The notes beneath the pieces are model-generated. The model had not been told where the DNA came from and made no database searches. It was given only the letters and a program-made list of their open reading frames with translations. Made by a program: the position numbers and the translations under genes. From Blautia sp. (GTDB lineage: Bacteria > Bacillota > Clostridia > Lachnospirales > Lachnospiraceae), in assembly GCA_022769545.1 (NCBI GenBank), contig JALEJS010000030.1, positions 1 to 54,032 of the forward strand: a stretch of 54,032 bases of DNA, read 5' to 3'. This document shows, in pieces, positions 1-9,223 of this stretch. Numbering within the stretch: the stretch's first letter is position 1; every line of letters begins with the position of its first letter.

Positions 1-140
1 AGCAGATTGTAGTCGATCTTGGCTTTGTACTTTCCGTACTGCTCCAGATACTTGTCATCAATCCCTGCTTTTTCTGCGATCGCTGTGATCGGCTGCATCA
101 CGCACTCCTGAGCGATCTCGATGTCACTTTTGAATCCCAT
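1..140 (-). CDS. fhs: formate--tetrahydrofolate ligase, N-terminal fragment
   Basis: Only the first 46 codons are inside the window; the rest lies beyond the left edge. The ATG at 140 follows an AAGGAGG ribosome site about 10 bases upstream. The visible N-terminus ([12 protein letters not shown], then [13 protein letters not shown] and [10 protein letters not shown]) matches the start of formyltetrahydrofolate synthetases as I know them. The enzyme joins formate to THF using ATP, the first THF step of the methyl branch of the Wood-Ljungdahl pathway. It is the last visible gene of the CODH/ACS cluster, 59 bases after the DUF3786 gene, so both branches of the pathway are probably expressed together. 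Confidence 0.85.
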   Translation of the reverse strand, partial: MGFKSDIEIAQECVMQPITAIAEKAGIDDKYLEQYGKYKAKIDYNL

Positions 141-199
141 AATAGTATACCTCCTTATATTCCTTTTCCACGCCTGCGCGTGTCAATGAACTTGTTTTG

Positions 200-862
200 T
201 CACAGAACCTGCAGATACCCTTTCATAGAGCCGATTACCACATCTCCCATCTCTGCCAGATCCTCTGTATGGAAAGACGCCGGGAAATTGTCGGTAAACA
301 AAATCTGCGCTGAGGGAGGAAATTCGTCATCTCCTTCCCAGAGAATCATCTGAATCCGGTAATCCGTAAAAACCTCCAGTTCATACGCCGCATCCCCATG
401 TTTGACCGGAACAGCTCCCATATGCTCCATAACTGCCCGGAAGTCATCCAGACGGTTCCCGTAGGAAAAGGCCAGACGCTTGATGCATCTTCCGTCAAAC
501 TGTCTCTCGTAGACCTCTCCCCACGGCATTTCTCTGTAAGTTCTGTACTTTCCGGAACCTTTTGTCGCGCTTCCGTTTATCAGGAAACGCACCACAAGGA
601 TTCTGGATTTCATATTCTCTTCCAGAGGATAAAAGCCTTTGTGATCGGGGGTATGAGTCACCTGAAAATCCGGATGGGTTATCTGATATTCTGTTCCGAG
701 AAATACCAGTGTGAATGTTCCGGTCTCCGGATCATAGGGAATCTTCAGGTTCTCCGCAATCCGAAACGGATCCATCGCCTGGTATTCCGCCAGATAATGC
801 TCCCAGGGCATTTTCTCCTTGCTGTCCTTATCATAATTTAAATCCTCAATACGAAAAGCCAT
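200..862 (-). CDS. DUF3786 domain protein
   Basis: A soluble 220-residue protein with no signal peptide or membrane segment. It has the look of the DUF3786 family: an alternating hydrophobic pattern, FLGTEYQI near residue 56, and a central GSGKYRTYREMPWGEVYERQ region. An AGAGGTG ribosome site precedes the ATG at 862. It sits 30 bases downstream of acsV and 59 bases upstream of fhs in the same direction, so it is almost certainly co-transcribed with them. Function is unknown. The position suggests a role tied to corrinoid or methyl-branch metabolism, but that is inference only. The family call is by resemblance, without a search. Confidence 0.75.
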   Translation of the reverse strand: MAFRIEDLNYDKDSKEKMPWEHYLAEYQAMDPFRIAENLKIPYDPETGTFTLVFLGTEYQITHPDFQVTHTPDHKGFYPLEENMKSRILVVRFLINGSATKGSGKYRTYREMPWGEVYERQFDGRCIKRLAFSYGNRLDDFRAVMEHMGAVPVKHGDAAYELEVFTDYRIQMILWEGDDEFPPSAQILFTDNFPASFHTEDLAEMGDVVIGSMKGYLQVL

Positions 863-892
863 ATGTCACCTCTGTCATGTATTTTTCTCCCT

Positions 893-2830
893 CTAGCTGT
901 TTAGTTTTTCCATCACTGAGGGAAACATGGATGTATCTGTGTGGGGAATAAAGCAGGCTCCCACAAATTCATCCATATAAGTCGGAACCGTAGACAGTTC
1001 CATATATGTCATATTATTGGCAAGCTCATACGTCTTTTTCTCAGCCGGTGTGGAAAGAAGCATCAGATATGCTCCGGTCAGAGAGGAGTTTCCAATATAG
1101 TGGAATTTCTCAATCGGTATATCAGGGAACATTCCGATATTCACAGCATTCTGCATGTTGATGCCGCTTCCGATACCACCTGCGACATAGACATCGTCAA
1201 TCATGGATACATCAAAATCCAGAGAGCTGAGCATTGTCCGGATGGCCGAAAAAATTGCACCCTTTGCACGGATGAAATTGTCAATATCCACTTCCGTAAT
1301 TTCCACATCTTTTACGGAACCGGCTTCCTCCTCAAATGCAATCACATAGCTGCCCATGCCATACTGGTCGTGACGGATTCGTCTGCCTTCTCTCACAAAC
1401 TTTCCTTTGGGATTGATGATTCCCGTCACGAAAAGTTCACTGATGACATCAATGATTCCGGAACCACAAAGTCCGATCGGCTTTGTGCCTGGATCCCCAA
1501 CGACCTGATAGGAAGGCTCCATGGTCTCCTTATCTATCGTGCAGGCTTCGATCGCACCGTCCGTCGCACGCATTCCACAGCTGATATCTCCGCCCTCGAA
1601 GGCCGGTCCTGCAGAGCAGGCACAGCTCATCATAAAATCAGAGTTTCCAAAGACAAGCTCACCATTGGTTCCAAGGTCAATAAACAGCGAAAACTCCGGC
1701 CGGTTCCAGATCATACTGATCAGCGTGCCCGCCGTAATATCACCGCCCACATAGCTTCCGATATTTGGAGCCATGATAATGTGCGCATCCGGATTGATGT
1801 GGATTCCCACATCGGATGCAAACAGCGAGTTTGTCTTGAAAAATGCCGGGATGTATGGTTCCGTACGTACCGGATCCGCATTGATCCCTGCAAAAAGATG
1901 ATTCATTGTGGTATTGGAAGCCACACACATACGGTAGATCTGATTCGATGATATTTTAGCACTTTTGCACATTTCGCGGATCATCGGGTTGATGGTCTCC
2001 TTGATAATGGCATCCTGAAGCTTTTTCACACCACCCGGTTTCTGCTGCTCAATGATTCTGTTGATAACATCCGCACCAAAACGGATCTGGCCGTTTCCGG
2101 AAGAACCTTTCGCAAGAATATCACCATTTTCCATATTTATGATCACACCGGAAACCGTGGTCGTTCCGATATCCACTGCAAGACCGGCAATGACAACATC
2201 TTCATCCGCACAAAATACATCATACACAAACATGTTTTCCGATGTCGTACGAACCACGCATTTCACGCTGAAATGATTCGATCTTAATACATCCGGCAGT
2301 TTCCGCAGTACTGCATACGGAATATTTACTCTGCCAATATTTACATATTTTCGAAGCGCTCTTGTCAGACGCTCATTGTCCGGCATGGTATCATCCAGAC
2401 TGGGCTCCTCCATCGTCACTTCAATGACATCCAGACTGTTTTTCAGTTCGATCCCTGTCAGCTGAATATCTCTTTTTGCATGTTCAAAAATGGCTATTTC
2501 CTCCGGTGAACTCAAATCCGCCACCTTCATTCTGCTTTTATAGGCAGATGCAATGTCCGGCACCATTACCGTGACATCCGAACTAATTTTGCTGACACAC
2601 GCAAGTCTCCATCCCTGATCATATTCCTCATCGGATATATGAAGTGTCTTTTTCGAATCCAGCTCTCCGCTTAACAGCCGGACACGGCACTTTCCACAGG
2701 ATGCATTTCCGGAACATGGCGCATCGATTGCAACATTATGGTCCCGCGCAATTTCAAGCAAATTATCCCCCGCATTCGCAAATGTTTCTACCACACTGCC
2801 GTCTTCAAATGAAAATGTCACCTTAAACAT
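893..2830 (-). CDS. acsV: corrinoid activation ATPase AcsV (RACo-type)
   Basis: Reductive activator that uses ATP to return the inactive Co(II) form of the corrinoid iron-sulfur protein (AcsCD) to Co(I). The 645-residue protein starts at the ATG at 2830, preceded by GAGAGGTGG; the frame is open for 35 more codons upstream, but they cover an intercistronic hairpin and have no ribosome site. Residues 1-90 form a plant-type [2Fe-2S] ferredoxin domain with ligands Cys39, Cys45, Cys48 and Cys78. The remainder is an ASKHA-type ATPase region with the GLAVDIGTTTVSG phosphate loop and a second FIDLGTNGELV loop, as in RACo of Carboxydothermus (about 630 residues). It lies directly after acsE and before the DUF3786 gene. 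Confidence 0.9.
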   Translation of the reverse strand: MFKVTFSFEDGSVVETFANAGDNLLEIARDHNVAIDAPCSGNASCGKCRVRLLSGELDSKKTLHISDEEYDQGWRLACVSKISSDVTVMVPDIASAYKSRMKVADLSSPEEIAIFEHAKRDIQLTGIELKNSLDVIEVTMEEPSLDDTMPDNERLTRALRKYVNIGRVNIPYAVLRKLPDVLRSNHFSVKCVVRTTSENMFVYDVFCADEDVVIAGLAVDIGTTTVSGVIINMENGDILAKGSSGNGQIRFGADVINRIIEQQKPGGVKKLQDAIIKETINPMIREMCKSAKISSNQIYRMCVASNTTMNHLFAGINADPVRTEPYIPAFFKTNSLFASDVGIHINPDAHIIMAPNIGSYVGGDITAGTLISMIWNRPEFSLFIDLGTNGELVFGNSDFMMSCACSAGPAFEGGDISCGMRATDGAIEACTIDKETMEPSYQVVGDPGTKPIGLCGSGIIDVISELFVTGIINPKGKFVREGRRIRHDQYGMGSYVIAFEEEAGSVKDVEITEVDIDNFIRAKGAIFSAIRTMLSSLDFDVSMIDDVYVAGGIGSGINMQNAVNIGMFPDIPIEKFHYIGNSSLTGAYLMLLSTPAEKKTYELANNMTYMELSTVPTYMDEFVGACFIPHTDTSMFPSVMEKLNS

Positions 2831-2873
2831 CGGGTAACCACCTCTCTTATAGCCTTTTCTCCAGTTATGAAAT

Positions 2874-2905
2874 AAGCTGTTACCGGTTTCGTTCGGTAAC
2901 AGCTT
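2874..2905 (-). terminator. intercistronic hairpin between acsE and acsV
   Basis: A perfect 12-bp inverted repeat (arms 2874-2885 and 2894-2905, 8-base loop) lies in the 140-base gap between the acsE stop and the acsV start. On the minus strand it is followed by ATTTCAT, only a weak U-tract, so partial termination or an RNA-processing or stability role is more likely than full termination. Confidence 0.55.
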
Positions 2906-2970
2906 TTCATCCTTTGACGCTGTCAGAACCGGCAAGACAGCCCGTGCCGCCCTGCCGCCGACATATTATT

Positions 2971-3756
2971 TTACAGTTCCAGATAAGAATCTGCGTAAAG
3001 TGTGTTTCCTTTGAATACATCACAGGATTTGATGGTCTCCATCAGACGTAAGTCATTCGGGTTTACAATTGCAGAAGTAAGACCGTTCATCATAGCCATG
3101 GCAACCAGTGCAGAGTCCATGATCGGACGGATATGCTTCGGCATACCGTTACTGTTGTTGGAAAGTCCGCCTGTGGAGTTCAGTCCCATATCGGAGAACA
3201 TTTTGATTGCTTCCAGAACTTCCATCTGCTTGTCCTGCATACCCTTTACAACCAGGAACAGCGGGTCAAACCACAGATCAGAAGGATCCATACCTGCCAT
3301 CATACCTCTTTCCAGCATGTTCTGGCAGTGCATCATACGCTCATCATTGTCAGCTGCAACCATACCGGAAGAGCAAAGAGCGATAACAATTGCATCGTTT
3401 GCAGCAGCAAGATCAATGTTTCCAATTCTGTCGCCTGCATCTGCAGAGTTTACGATCGGTTTTCCTTTTGCTCTGTTATATACGGAAATACCAGCCTCGA
3501 TAGCTTTCATATTTGTAGTATCCAGAGCCAGGGGAACATTGTCAAATTCAGACTGAAGAAGCTGAACTGCCCATTTCATCAGATCTTCACCGTCATTCTC
3601 TGCCGGCCCGATGTTAACATCAAGATATGTAGCTCCGGCATCCAGCTGCTGTTTTGCTCTTTTGATGATCGGCTCAGGATCTCTCTCAGTAAATGCCTTA
3701 TTTACTGCAGGTGCTGTAGTGGAAAGTCTTTCTCCAATAGTAATGAATTTTGCCAT
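2971..3756 (-). CDS. acsE: methyl-THF:corrinoid iron-sulfur protein methyltransferase
   Basis: Transfers the methyl group of methyl-THF to Co(I) of the corrinoid iron-sulfur protein, linking the methyl and carbonyl branches. It is a single pterin-binding TIM barrel: GATYLDVNIGPAEN near residue 40, PLALDTTN near 75, KPIVNSADAGD near 98 and GLSNNSNGMPKHIRP near 200 are the expected barrel-end motifs. Two in-frame ATGs occur, at 3762 and 3756. AAGGAG is only 3 bases from the first and 9 from the second, so I chose 3756 (261 residues; the Moorella enzyme is 262). It lies 64 bases after acsC, with a hairpin in the gap. Confidence 0.93.
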   Translation of the reverse strand: MAKFITIGERLSTTAPAVNKAFTERDPEPIIKRAKQQLDAGATYLDVNIGPAENDGEDLMKWAVQLLQSEFDNVPLALDTTNMKAIEAGISVYNRAKGKPIVNSADAGDRIGNIDLAAANDAIVIALCSSGMVAADNDERMMHCQNMLERGMMAGMDPSDLWFDPLFLVVKGMQDKQMEVLEAIKMFSDMGLNSTGGLSNNSNGMPKHIRPIMDSALVAMAMMNGLTSAIVNPNDLRLMETIKSCDVFKGNTLYADSYLEL

Positions 3757-3791
3757 TGTCATATTCTCCTTTTAATATTTTGCTAACGGTA

Positions 3792-3819
3792 CCGAAAATC
3801 CCGGCACCGCCATTTTCGG
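3792..3819 (-). other. intercistronic hairpin between acsC and acsE
   Basis: Inverted repeat CCGAAAAT / ATTTTCGG with a 12-base GC-rich loop, in the gap after the acsC stop. No U-tract follows on the minus strand, so it looks like an RNA-stability or processing element rather than a terminator. Confidence 0.4.
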
Positions 3820-3820
3820 A

Positions 3821-5164
3821 TTACTGCATGTCCTTCAGGAATTTCACAAGCTGAACTGCTTCTCTTGGTCCTACAATAATTTCCCATCCCGGAAGTTTTG
3901 CTTCCAGGTCACCCTTCAGAACTGCAACTTTTCCCGGGATCAGAAGTCTTCTGCATTTCACCTTCGGCTCAACATTTTCAATGATAAATTTGGAAATGCT
4001 GTTTCCGGAGAACTTACCAGCTGCCCAGGAGGTCAGTACGGAAAGTCCGCCTGCATCGTTGATGACAAGGTTCAGCGGAACACCGGAACGCTCCAGCTCG
4101 CCGGATACCACAAAGTATGTCAGAGCGAAGTCAACGGTTGTAACAACCAGAGAGTTCTCATCTGCACCATTCAGCGGATAAATACCCGGTTCCACTTTCA
4201 TCGGCTTCTGCGGATCGGTAAATACATTCTGACGCAGACCGTAAAGCGGAAGTGCCTCTGCATATGTCATCTGTTCCATAACAATGATGGAACCATATTT
4301 CATGGTAAACAGAGCTGCGAGAGCTGCCTGCATATGAGCATCGCCTTTTGCGATTTTTACTGTGTTAACGATGGACGGATATCCGAATGTTCTGTCCTGA
4401 TCTTTCAGAGCTGCACGACGAACCTGTACTGCATTTGCAAAGGTTTCTTTCAGGTCAGCACCTGTCACATCAAGAACAAGATTTTTGTTTCCAAGTTTTT
4501 CAATTGCTGCAACCGTATCGTACAGTTCGTTCAGGTCTTTGCCGGACACGCCCAGAACAACGCCTGCCTCTGCAGCAACTGCGTTCATAGCTTCATAGTT
4601 TGATGCATTTGCGCCGTTTAATACCGGTTTGCTGTCCTTGCATACTGCAAGTGCCGCTTTTGCGATTTCCGGATCTGTACATCCAAGTACCAGAGTTCTT
4701 CCAAGGCCTGCCGCCTTCTCTACCAGTGCAGTGAATTTTGCTGCGTCTGCAGTCTCATCACAATTCACATATACAAGTTCTGTATACATTCTTTCACCGA
4801 TACGGTCATAATCAACCTTCGGGATCTCTGCAAGTTTTGCGTCAACCGCTGCATCGTCCATGCAAGTGCACAGAGCAACTGCATATCTGGTCTTGCTCAC
4901 AAATGTTTTTTCATGTCTGTATAATACAGTTTCTCCGCCGAGTGTAAACTCTTCTGCGCCTGTACCGATCTTGATGGTCTTCATAGGCGGTGCGGTAGCC
5001 TCGGAAAGAGAAGCGATTGCTTCGTCAGACATATGCGGACACTGCTCAATTTTCATTGCACCCTGAGCAACTTTCATAGAGAAAGCCATACATGTCGGGC
5101 ATCCACATTCCTTACAGTTTTTCTTTGGTGTTAATTTAAAGATCTGAATACCATTCAGTGCCAT
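3821..5164 (-). CDS. acsC: corrinoid iron-sulfur protein large subunit
   Basis: Large (gamma) subunit of the corrinoid iron-sulfur protein, which carries the methyl group from AcsE to the acetyl-CoA synthase AcsB. The 447-residue protein has the N-terminal [4Fe-4S] motif with Cys17, Cys20, Cys25 and Cys42, followed by the TIM-barrel domain (VLDVTGADLKETF, GYPSIVNTVKIAKGD) and a C-terminal cobamide-binding domain (NDAGGLSVLTSWAAGKFSG, IPGKVAVLKGDLE). Length and order match the Moorella protein. AGGAGG precedes the ATG at 5164. It lies 20 bases downstream of acsD, so the two subunits of the heterodimer are translated from adjacent cistrons. Confidence 0.95.
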   Translation of the reverse strand: MALNGIQIFKLTPKKNCKECGCPTCMAFSMKVAQGAMKIEQCPHMSDEAIASLSEATAPPMKTIKIGTGAEEFTLGGETVLYRHEKTFVSKTRYAVALCTCMDDAAVDAKLAEIPKVDYDRIGERMYTELVYVNCDETADAAKFTALVEKAAGLGRTLVLGCTDPEIAKAALAVCKDSKPVLNGANASNYEAMNAVAAEAGVVLGVSGKDLNELYDTVAAIEKLGNKNLVLDVTGADLKETFANAVQVRRAALKDQDRTFGYPSIVNTVKIAKGDAHMQAALAALFTMKYGSIIVMEQMTYAEALPLYGLRQNVFTDPQKPMKVEPGIYPLNGADENSLVVTTVDFALTYFVVSGELERSGVPLNLVINDAGGLSVLTSWAAGKFSGNSISKFIIENVEPKVKCRRLLIPGKVAVLKGDLEAKLPGWEIIVGPREAVQLVKFLKDMQ

Positions 5165-5184
5165 ATCTTCTTCCTCCTATTCCA

Positions 5185-6126
5185 TTACGCAAGTGCTTTG
5201 ATCATTGCGGAAATTGTCTTAACAGACTCCGGATGACGCAGGATGACTGCATCGGATCCAGCTGCCAGGTCAGCAGCTGCTGTCATAATTTCCATATCAA
5301 TTCCACGTTCCTCAACGGAACCCCATTCCGGCATATCAGCTTCAGAAGCGGATGCTTCTTTTACGCCCCATGTCTCGGAAGCAACTGGTGTAATGATAGG
5401 CATCTGCAGCATATTGTCGCTCTGTCCAAGCGCTGCAGCTTTGATACGGTCCATCGTGGATACAACATATTCATATCCATATCCGACAGCTGCACTTCCA
5501 ACGTTCATTACGATCTTCTGTGCATTAACACCCAGCTGTGTCGTAATAACATTCAGCTGTTTTGCAAGGTTGATATCTACGGCAGACTCAGCACCTACCA
5601 GCTGGTCATATGCAAGACCTGCAGCAGCACCGATTGCCTTGTAGTTTTCTTCTTTCTCAGACATCAGAAGAACATTGCGTCCCTGAAGTGCTTCCGCAAC
5701 CTTCGGAAGAAGTTCTGCATCTTTCTCAACATTCTTGCAGCCTTCCACTACCAGCGGGCAGTCGATTGCATCTGCAACTTCTTTTACAACAGCAAGAAGC
5801 TCTTCTACAGATTTGTTCGTTCCGTTCGGATCTCCGCCTTCCAGACTGAGAACTACAAAATCTGCACCTTCTACAGTTGCTGCTTTTTTCGCAATATCAG
5901 CCATGGAAGCTGCTTCTCCGTAAAACGCTTTAATGCTTTCCGGCATACCTTCCAGTCCCATATCGGAAATTTCGATACCTACTTTTGCAGTATTTTCGGT
6001 AGGAGCATCAAAAGAATAAAATGGAAATGTGCTGTTCCCACCGATTGATACAGTCTTATCTCCGCTTCCGATTGTCACTGTGTTAATCTTTGCATTAAAC
6101 TTTTGTGGTTTCTGATTAAACGGCAT
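5185..6126 (-). CDS. acsD: corrinoid iron-sulfur protein small subunit
   Basis: Small (beta) subunit of the corrinoid iron-sulfur protein. The 313 residues form a TIM barrel that partners AcsC and helps bind the cobamide. Typical stretches are VTIGSGDKTVSIGGNSTFPF near residue 17, FVVLSLEGGDPNG near 90, CPLVVEGCKNVEKD near 123 and the C-terminal MPEWGSVEERGIDMEIMTA. The ATG at 6126 follows AGGAGG at normal spacing. Upstream there is a 143-base gap with a strong hairpin and a probable promoter, so acsD may begin a second transcript of the cluster (acsD-acsC-acsE-acsV-DUF3786-fhs). Confidence 0.95.
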   Translation of the reverse strand: MPFNQKPQKFNAKINTVTIGSGDKTVSIGGNSTFPFYSFDAPTENTAKVGIEISDMGLEGMPESIKAFYGEAASMADIAKKAATVEGADFVVLSLEGGDPNGTNKSVEELLAVVKEVADAIDCPLVVEGCKNVEKDAELLPKVAEALQGRNVLLMSEKEENYKAIGAAAGLAYDQLVGAESAVDINLAKQLNVITTQLGVNAQKIVMNVGSAAVGYGYEYVVSTMDRIKAAALGQSDNMLQMPIITPVASETWGVKEASASEADMPEWGSVEERGIDMEIMTAAADLAAGSDAVILRHPESVKTISAMIKALA

Positions 6127-6160
6127 TTCTCATTAGCCTCCTCTTATATTTTTCAAAACA

Positions 6161-6190
6161 ATTTTATCACATCACACAGTCCATTGACAA
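6161..6190 (-). promoter_or_regulatory. possible internal promoter for acsD
   Basis: On the minus strand TTGTCA (6185-6190) is separated by 17 bases from ATAAAA (6162-6167), or by 18 bases from TAAAAT (6161-6166), about 35 bases upstream of the acsD start and just after the acsB-acsD hairpin. Sequence match only. Confidence 0.4.
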
Positions 6191-6218
6191 GACAGTATGA
6201 CCTTTTTTAACCGCCTGC

Positions 6219-6248
6219 GGCGAAGGACCCGAACCCGAGTCCTTCGCC
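6219..6248 (-). terminator. hairpin between acsB and acsD
   Basis: A perfect 10-bp stem (arms 6219-6228 and 6239-6248, sequence GGCGAAGGAC and its complement) lies 22 bases after the acsB stop. On the minus strand it is followed by GCAGGCGG rather than a U-run, so it may attenuate transcription or set an RNA end rather than terminate strongly. Confidence 0.5.
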
Positions 6249-6269
6249 TGGAGGTAAAAAACTATTTTA

Positions 6270-8396
6270 TTACATCATCGGATCCAGACCGAGTGCCGGA
6301 TGTCCTTTTTCGGTAAGGAATGCTACCAGTGTTTCCGGATCTTCCGCAACGGTTTCATCACCGATCATATCTGTAAAGTTCTCAATTCCGTAGAGTTCTT
6401 TTGCAGATGCATTCAGTTTATCCTTGATAAACTCTTTCAGATCCTTCGGCATCCAAACGATACGCTCGATACCGCCTTCTGCCTTCATAAACTTCTTGGA
6501 AGCGATGAAATGTTTGCCGTGTCCCATAAATCCTGGTGTCTGAACACCGCCGCCGGTCATGGAAGCCATTTCCGGGAAGGTCATTCCGAGAGGAGTCATT
6601 CCGGAATATTCACGGTTTGCGATAACAACACCGTTGGAGAACGGCTCAATACCGCAGATACATTCGAAACATCCACAGGATGTCATCGGATCCTGCATGA
6701 TGGAGTACAGAGTAACATGCTCCAGAGCACCGCGGCTGAATTTTGCCACTGCTTCATCGACGTCTTCGTAGGATCCTACGTTTTCATCGATCACGCGCTC
6801 TTTTGTGATAACCTGGCAGGGACCTGCCGGATCCAGCTCGTTGGTTGCCTTTGCATCCAGCCATGAAACGGCACCGCAAAGTCCAAGTCTCTCCGGAGTA
6901 ACCACACATACATGGCTCGGGGAGAATGCCTGACACATGATACAGCTGTAGTATACATCTACAGACTCGTCTGTAAGAGTTTCCAGTCTCTCATCACGTT
7001 TGTTGAAGATCGGAACTGCAACTTCGTGACGGATTCTTGTACATTCTGCCGGGTCTGTGTAAATAACAACTTCACATTTGTCAACGACTGCATCAAACTC
7101 GTTCTTAACCTGGCTGTAGAGAACCTCACCAATATGTTTGATACGGAATCCTGCATTAAATGCATCGATACTGATACGGATTCTCTGCATATCTCTCTGT
7201 CCGGTATGGTATACACCCTCGATACAGTTGATGTAGTTATGGAATTTACGTTCGATAACCGGCTCGAAATCAGGCTGCATTTTCTTTCCTGCCACCTTTA
7301 CCACATATGCGATGGAGTTTTTGCTTCCAAGCTCCATCTCATCTGCTTCCGGTCCGATCACGGTAATCTTGTGGTCTTCGATTTCCGATGCATCACAGCT
7401 CTGAACAAGCTCTGCACAGTCTACGCGGGAGCCGTCAAACTCTACCTGCATATCCTTACGACGGATGATCTCTCCTTCGAATGCGGATGCGAATGCTACC
7501 GGGATATCCACGTTTGTGATCTTGATCTTGATGTCACGTGCTTCCAGAGAGGTTGCATTCCATTTGGATACATCTGTCTGGCAGATCAGGCTCTTCGGAA
7601 CTCTTGCAACATCTGCCTGGTTTGTGATTACCGGGAAGCCAAGAGCGATTGCGCCGGCGCCGCATGCTACGATCACATCGTTCAGCGGTGCAAATGCATT
7701 TACGAATGCCGGTACACGCTTCATTGTGTATTCCATCAGCGCGCCTGCATCTCCAGGTGCCACATTACCGAAGATCAGTGCTGCACGAAGTGCTACAGAT
7801 ACTACATGGATAACGGATGTCACATCCTTGCCCAGCGGGATGACACGAAGGTTTGCGCCTGTCTTCATTCCTGCTTCTGCAAGCTGATCGATGATATCAC
7901 CAACCAGAGTAACCAGGATACCCTGTGCCTGATAGGATTTTACAAGAGCTGCTGCTTCTTCCGGAGAAGCTGCTTTTCCAAGGATAACAGCAACGCCGGG
8001 GATGTCGCCTGTTACAAGCGGCACACCAAGCTCACGGATGATTGCATCTGCAAGATGTCCGTAGCAGGGCTCTTCATATGGCTGAGCGCCGTCAATATAT
8101 TTCAGAACTTCAATGAACTCCGCGCAAAGAGCAGTTGCAACACCGGACATGAACACATCATGTGTTTTCATTTCTCTGGTCATCAGTGTCTTTACAACGC
8201 CGAGGGCTTCTTTCAGTTCTGCAAGTGTTCCGACTTTTACTCCTGTTACAGAGTAGTAGCATGGCAGGGAGTAAGCGGTATTCGGGAAGGATACTGCCTT
8301 GTCTGCACCATACTGGCTGATCGCATTGTCAATGGCCTGCTCGGTAAGACCATAAACTGCATCATTTCCTGAAAATACGGTTTCAAATAATGTCAC
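6270..8396 (-). CDS. acsB: CO-methylating acetyl-CoA synthase
   Basis: Catalytic acetyl-CoA synthase: condenses CO from CODH, the methyl group from AcsCD and CoA at the nickel-containing A-cluster. At 708 residues it is slightly shorter than the Moorella enzyme (729). The A-cluster ligands are all present with the right spacing: Cys485, Cys488, Cys497 and Cys507 for the [4Fe-4S] part, and the Cys574-Gly-Cys576 pair for the distal nickel. The C-terminal MTGGGVQTPGFMGHG motif is intact. The start codon is GTG (8394-8396), 7 bases after a perfect AGGAGG. It follows cooC by 11 bases, so a nickel-insertion ATPase and its likely client are translated next to each other. Confidence 0.96.
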   Translation of the reverse strand: MTLFETVFSGNDAVYGLTEQAIDNAISQYGADKAVSFPNTAYSLPCYYSVTGVKVGTLAELKEALGVVKTLMTREMKTHDVFMSGVATALCAEFIEVLKYIDGAQPYEEPCYGHLADAIIRELGVPLVTGDIPGVAVILGKAASPEEAAALVKSYQAQGILVTLVGDIIDQLAEAGMKTGANLRVIPLGKDVTSVIHVVSVALRAALIFGNVAPGDAGALMEYTMKRVPAFVNAFAPLNDVIVACGAGAIALGFPVITNQADVARVPKSLICQTDVSKWNATSLEARDIKIKITNVDIPVAFASAFEGEIIRRKDMQVEFDGSRVDCAELVQSCDASEIEDHKITVIGPEADEMELGSKNSIAYVVKVAGKKMQPDFEPVIERKFHNYINCIEGVYHTGQRDMQRIRISIDAFNAGFRIKHIGEVLYSQVKNEFDAVVDKCEVVIYTDPAECTRIRHEVAVPIFNKRDERLETLTDESVDVYYSCIMCQAFSPSHVCVVTPERLGLCGAVSWLDAKATNELDPAGPCQVITKERVIDENVGSYEDVDEAVAKFSRGALEHVTLYSIMQDPMTSCGCFECICGIEPFSNGVVIANREYSGMTPLGMTFPEMASMTGGGVQTPGFMGHGKHFIASKKFMKAEGGIERIVWMPKDLKEFIKDKLNASAKELYGIENFTDMIGDETVAEDPETLVAFLTEKGHPALGLDPMM

Positions 8397-8407
8397 GGTT
8401 ATACCTC

Positions 8408-9184
8408 CTAATGTTCTGATCCTGAACGATCAATCTTCTCTTTTATTTTTCGAATTTCCTCTGTAACCGTCTCGCTGAAATCATAAGGGGATTTTCCTTT
8501 TCTGTCAGCATCGATTACCTCTGTATTATAATGAATCATGCCCAGCAGATCGTCCGCGGGAATTTTTTCTCGGATAAATTCCTCGTCTTCTGTATCACGC
8601 ACTTTATTTGCAACGACCTTCACCTGAGTCACTCCCAGATCTTTTGCAAGACGTTTGACATTTTTATAGGTCTGTACACTTCTTGCTCCCGGCTCTATCA
8701 CCACGATAAAAGCATCCACACCTTCCGTGGTTCCCCGGCCAAGATGCTCCAGGCCGGCTTCCATATCAAGTATGACCACATCCTCGCGGCGCAGTACCAG
8801 GTTGCTGATGATCCTCTTCAGCATCACATGCTCGGGACAGACACAGCCGCCTCCTCCGGTCTCAACGGTTCCCAGAACCAGAAGTCTGACACCGTTGCAT
8901 ACCTTTCCGTATTTGTCCGGAATATCATCCACCTTTGGGTTCAGGTGATAAAACTGATTTCCGGCTGTGGCGCCGGTTCTCTCTTCCACCAGCTTTCGCA
9001 TTTTTGATATGGGCACGATGGAATCCAGGGTTTCTTCATCAAATCCCAGGGCCAGACCCAGATTTGCATCCGGATCCACATCTGCCGCCAGAACCGGTCT
9101 TCCCTCTGCTGCATATAAACGTGCAAGTGTTGCGGCGAACGTAGTCTTTCCCACTCCGCCCTTGCCAGTGACTGCAATCTTCAT
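8408..9184 (-). CDS. cooC: CooC-type nickel-insertion ATPase (copy next to acsB)
   Basis: MinD/SIMIBI-class ATPase that delivers Ni(II) to CODH or ACS apo-enzyme. The 258-residue protein has the deviant Walker A loop GKGGVGKTT at residues 7-15 and the CooC metal-binding Cys-X-Cys at Cys114 and Cys116 (GGGGCVCPEH), with DMEAGLEHLGRGT following. GGAG precedes the ATG at 9184. It lies between acsA and acsB and is clearly different from the second CooC at 11301-12071. The position next to acsB suggests that this copy matures the A-cluster, as described for AcsF-type proteins; that split of labour is inferred. Confidence 0.9.
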   Translation of the reverse strand: MKIAVTGKGGVGKTTFAATLARLYAAEGRPVLAADVDPDANLGLALGFDEETLDSIVPISKMRKLVEERTGATAGNQFYHLNPKVDDIPDKYGKVCNGVRLLVLGTVETGGGGCVCPEHVMLKRIISNLVLRREDVVILDMEAGLEHLGRGTTEGVDAFIVVIEPGARSVQTYKNVKRLAKDLGVTQVKVVANKVRDTEDEEFIREKIPADDLLGMIHYNTEVIDADRKGKSPYDFSETVTEEIRKIKEKIDRSGSEH

Positions 9185-9223
9185 TACTTACTCCTTTGCT
9201 GCCGTCGGTTTGAGATCAGCCGA

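Noticed and set aside
2831..2935. Upstream extension of AcsV by 35 residues
   Set aside because: It contains the intercistronic hairpin, lacks a ribosome site and precedes the conserved ferredoxin-domain start.
6912..8372. Plus-strand open frame of 486 codons antisense to acsB
   Set aside because: acsB is certain from its A-cluster cysteines; the antisense protein is a Cys/Ile-rich shadow without a recognisable domain.
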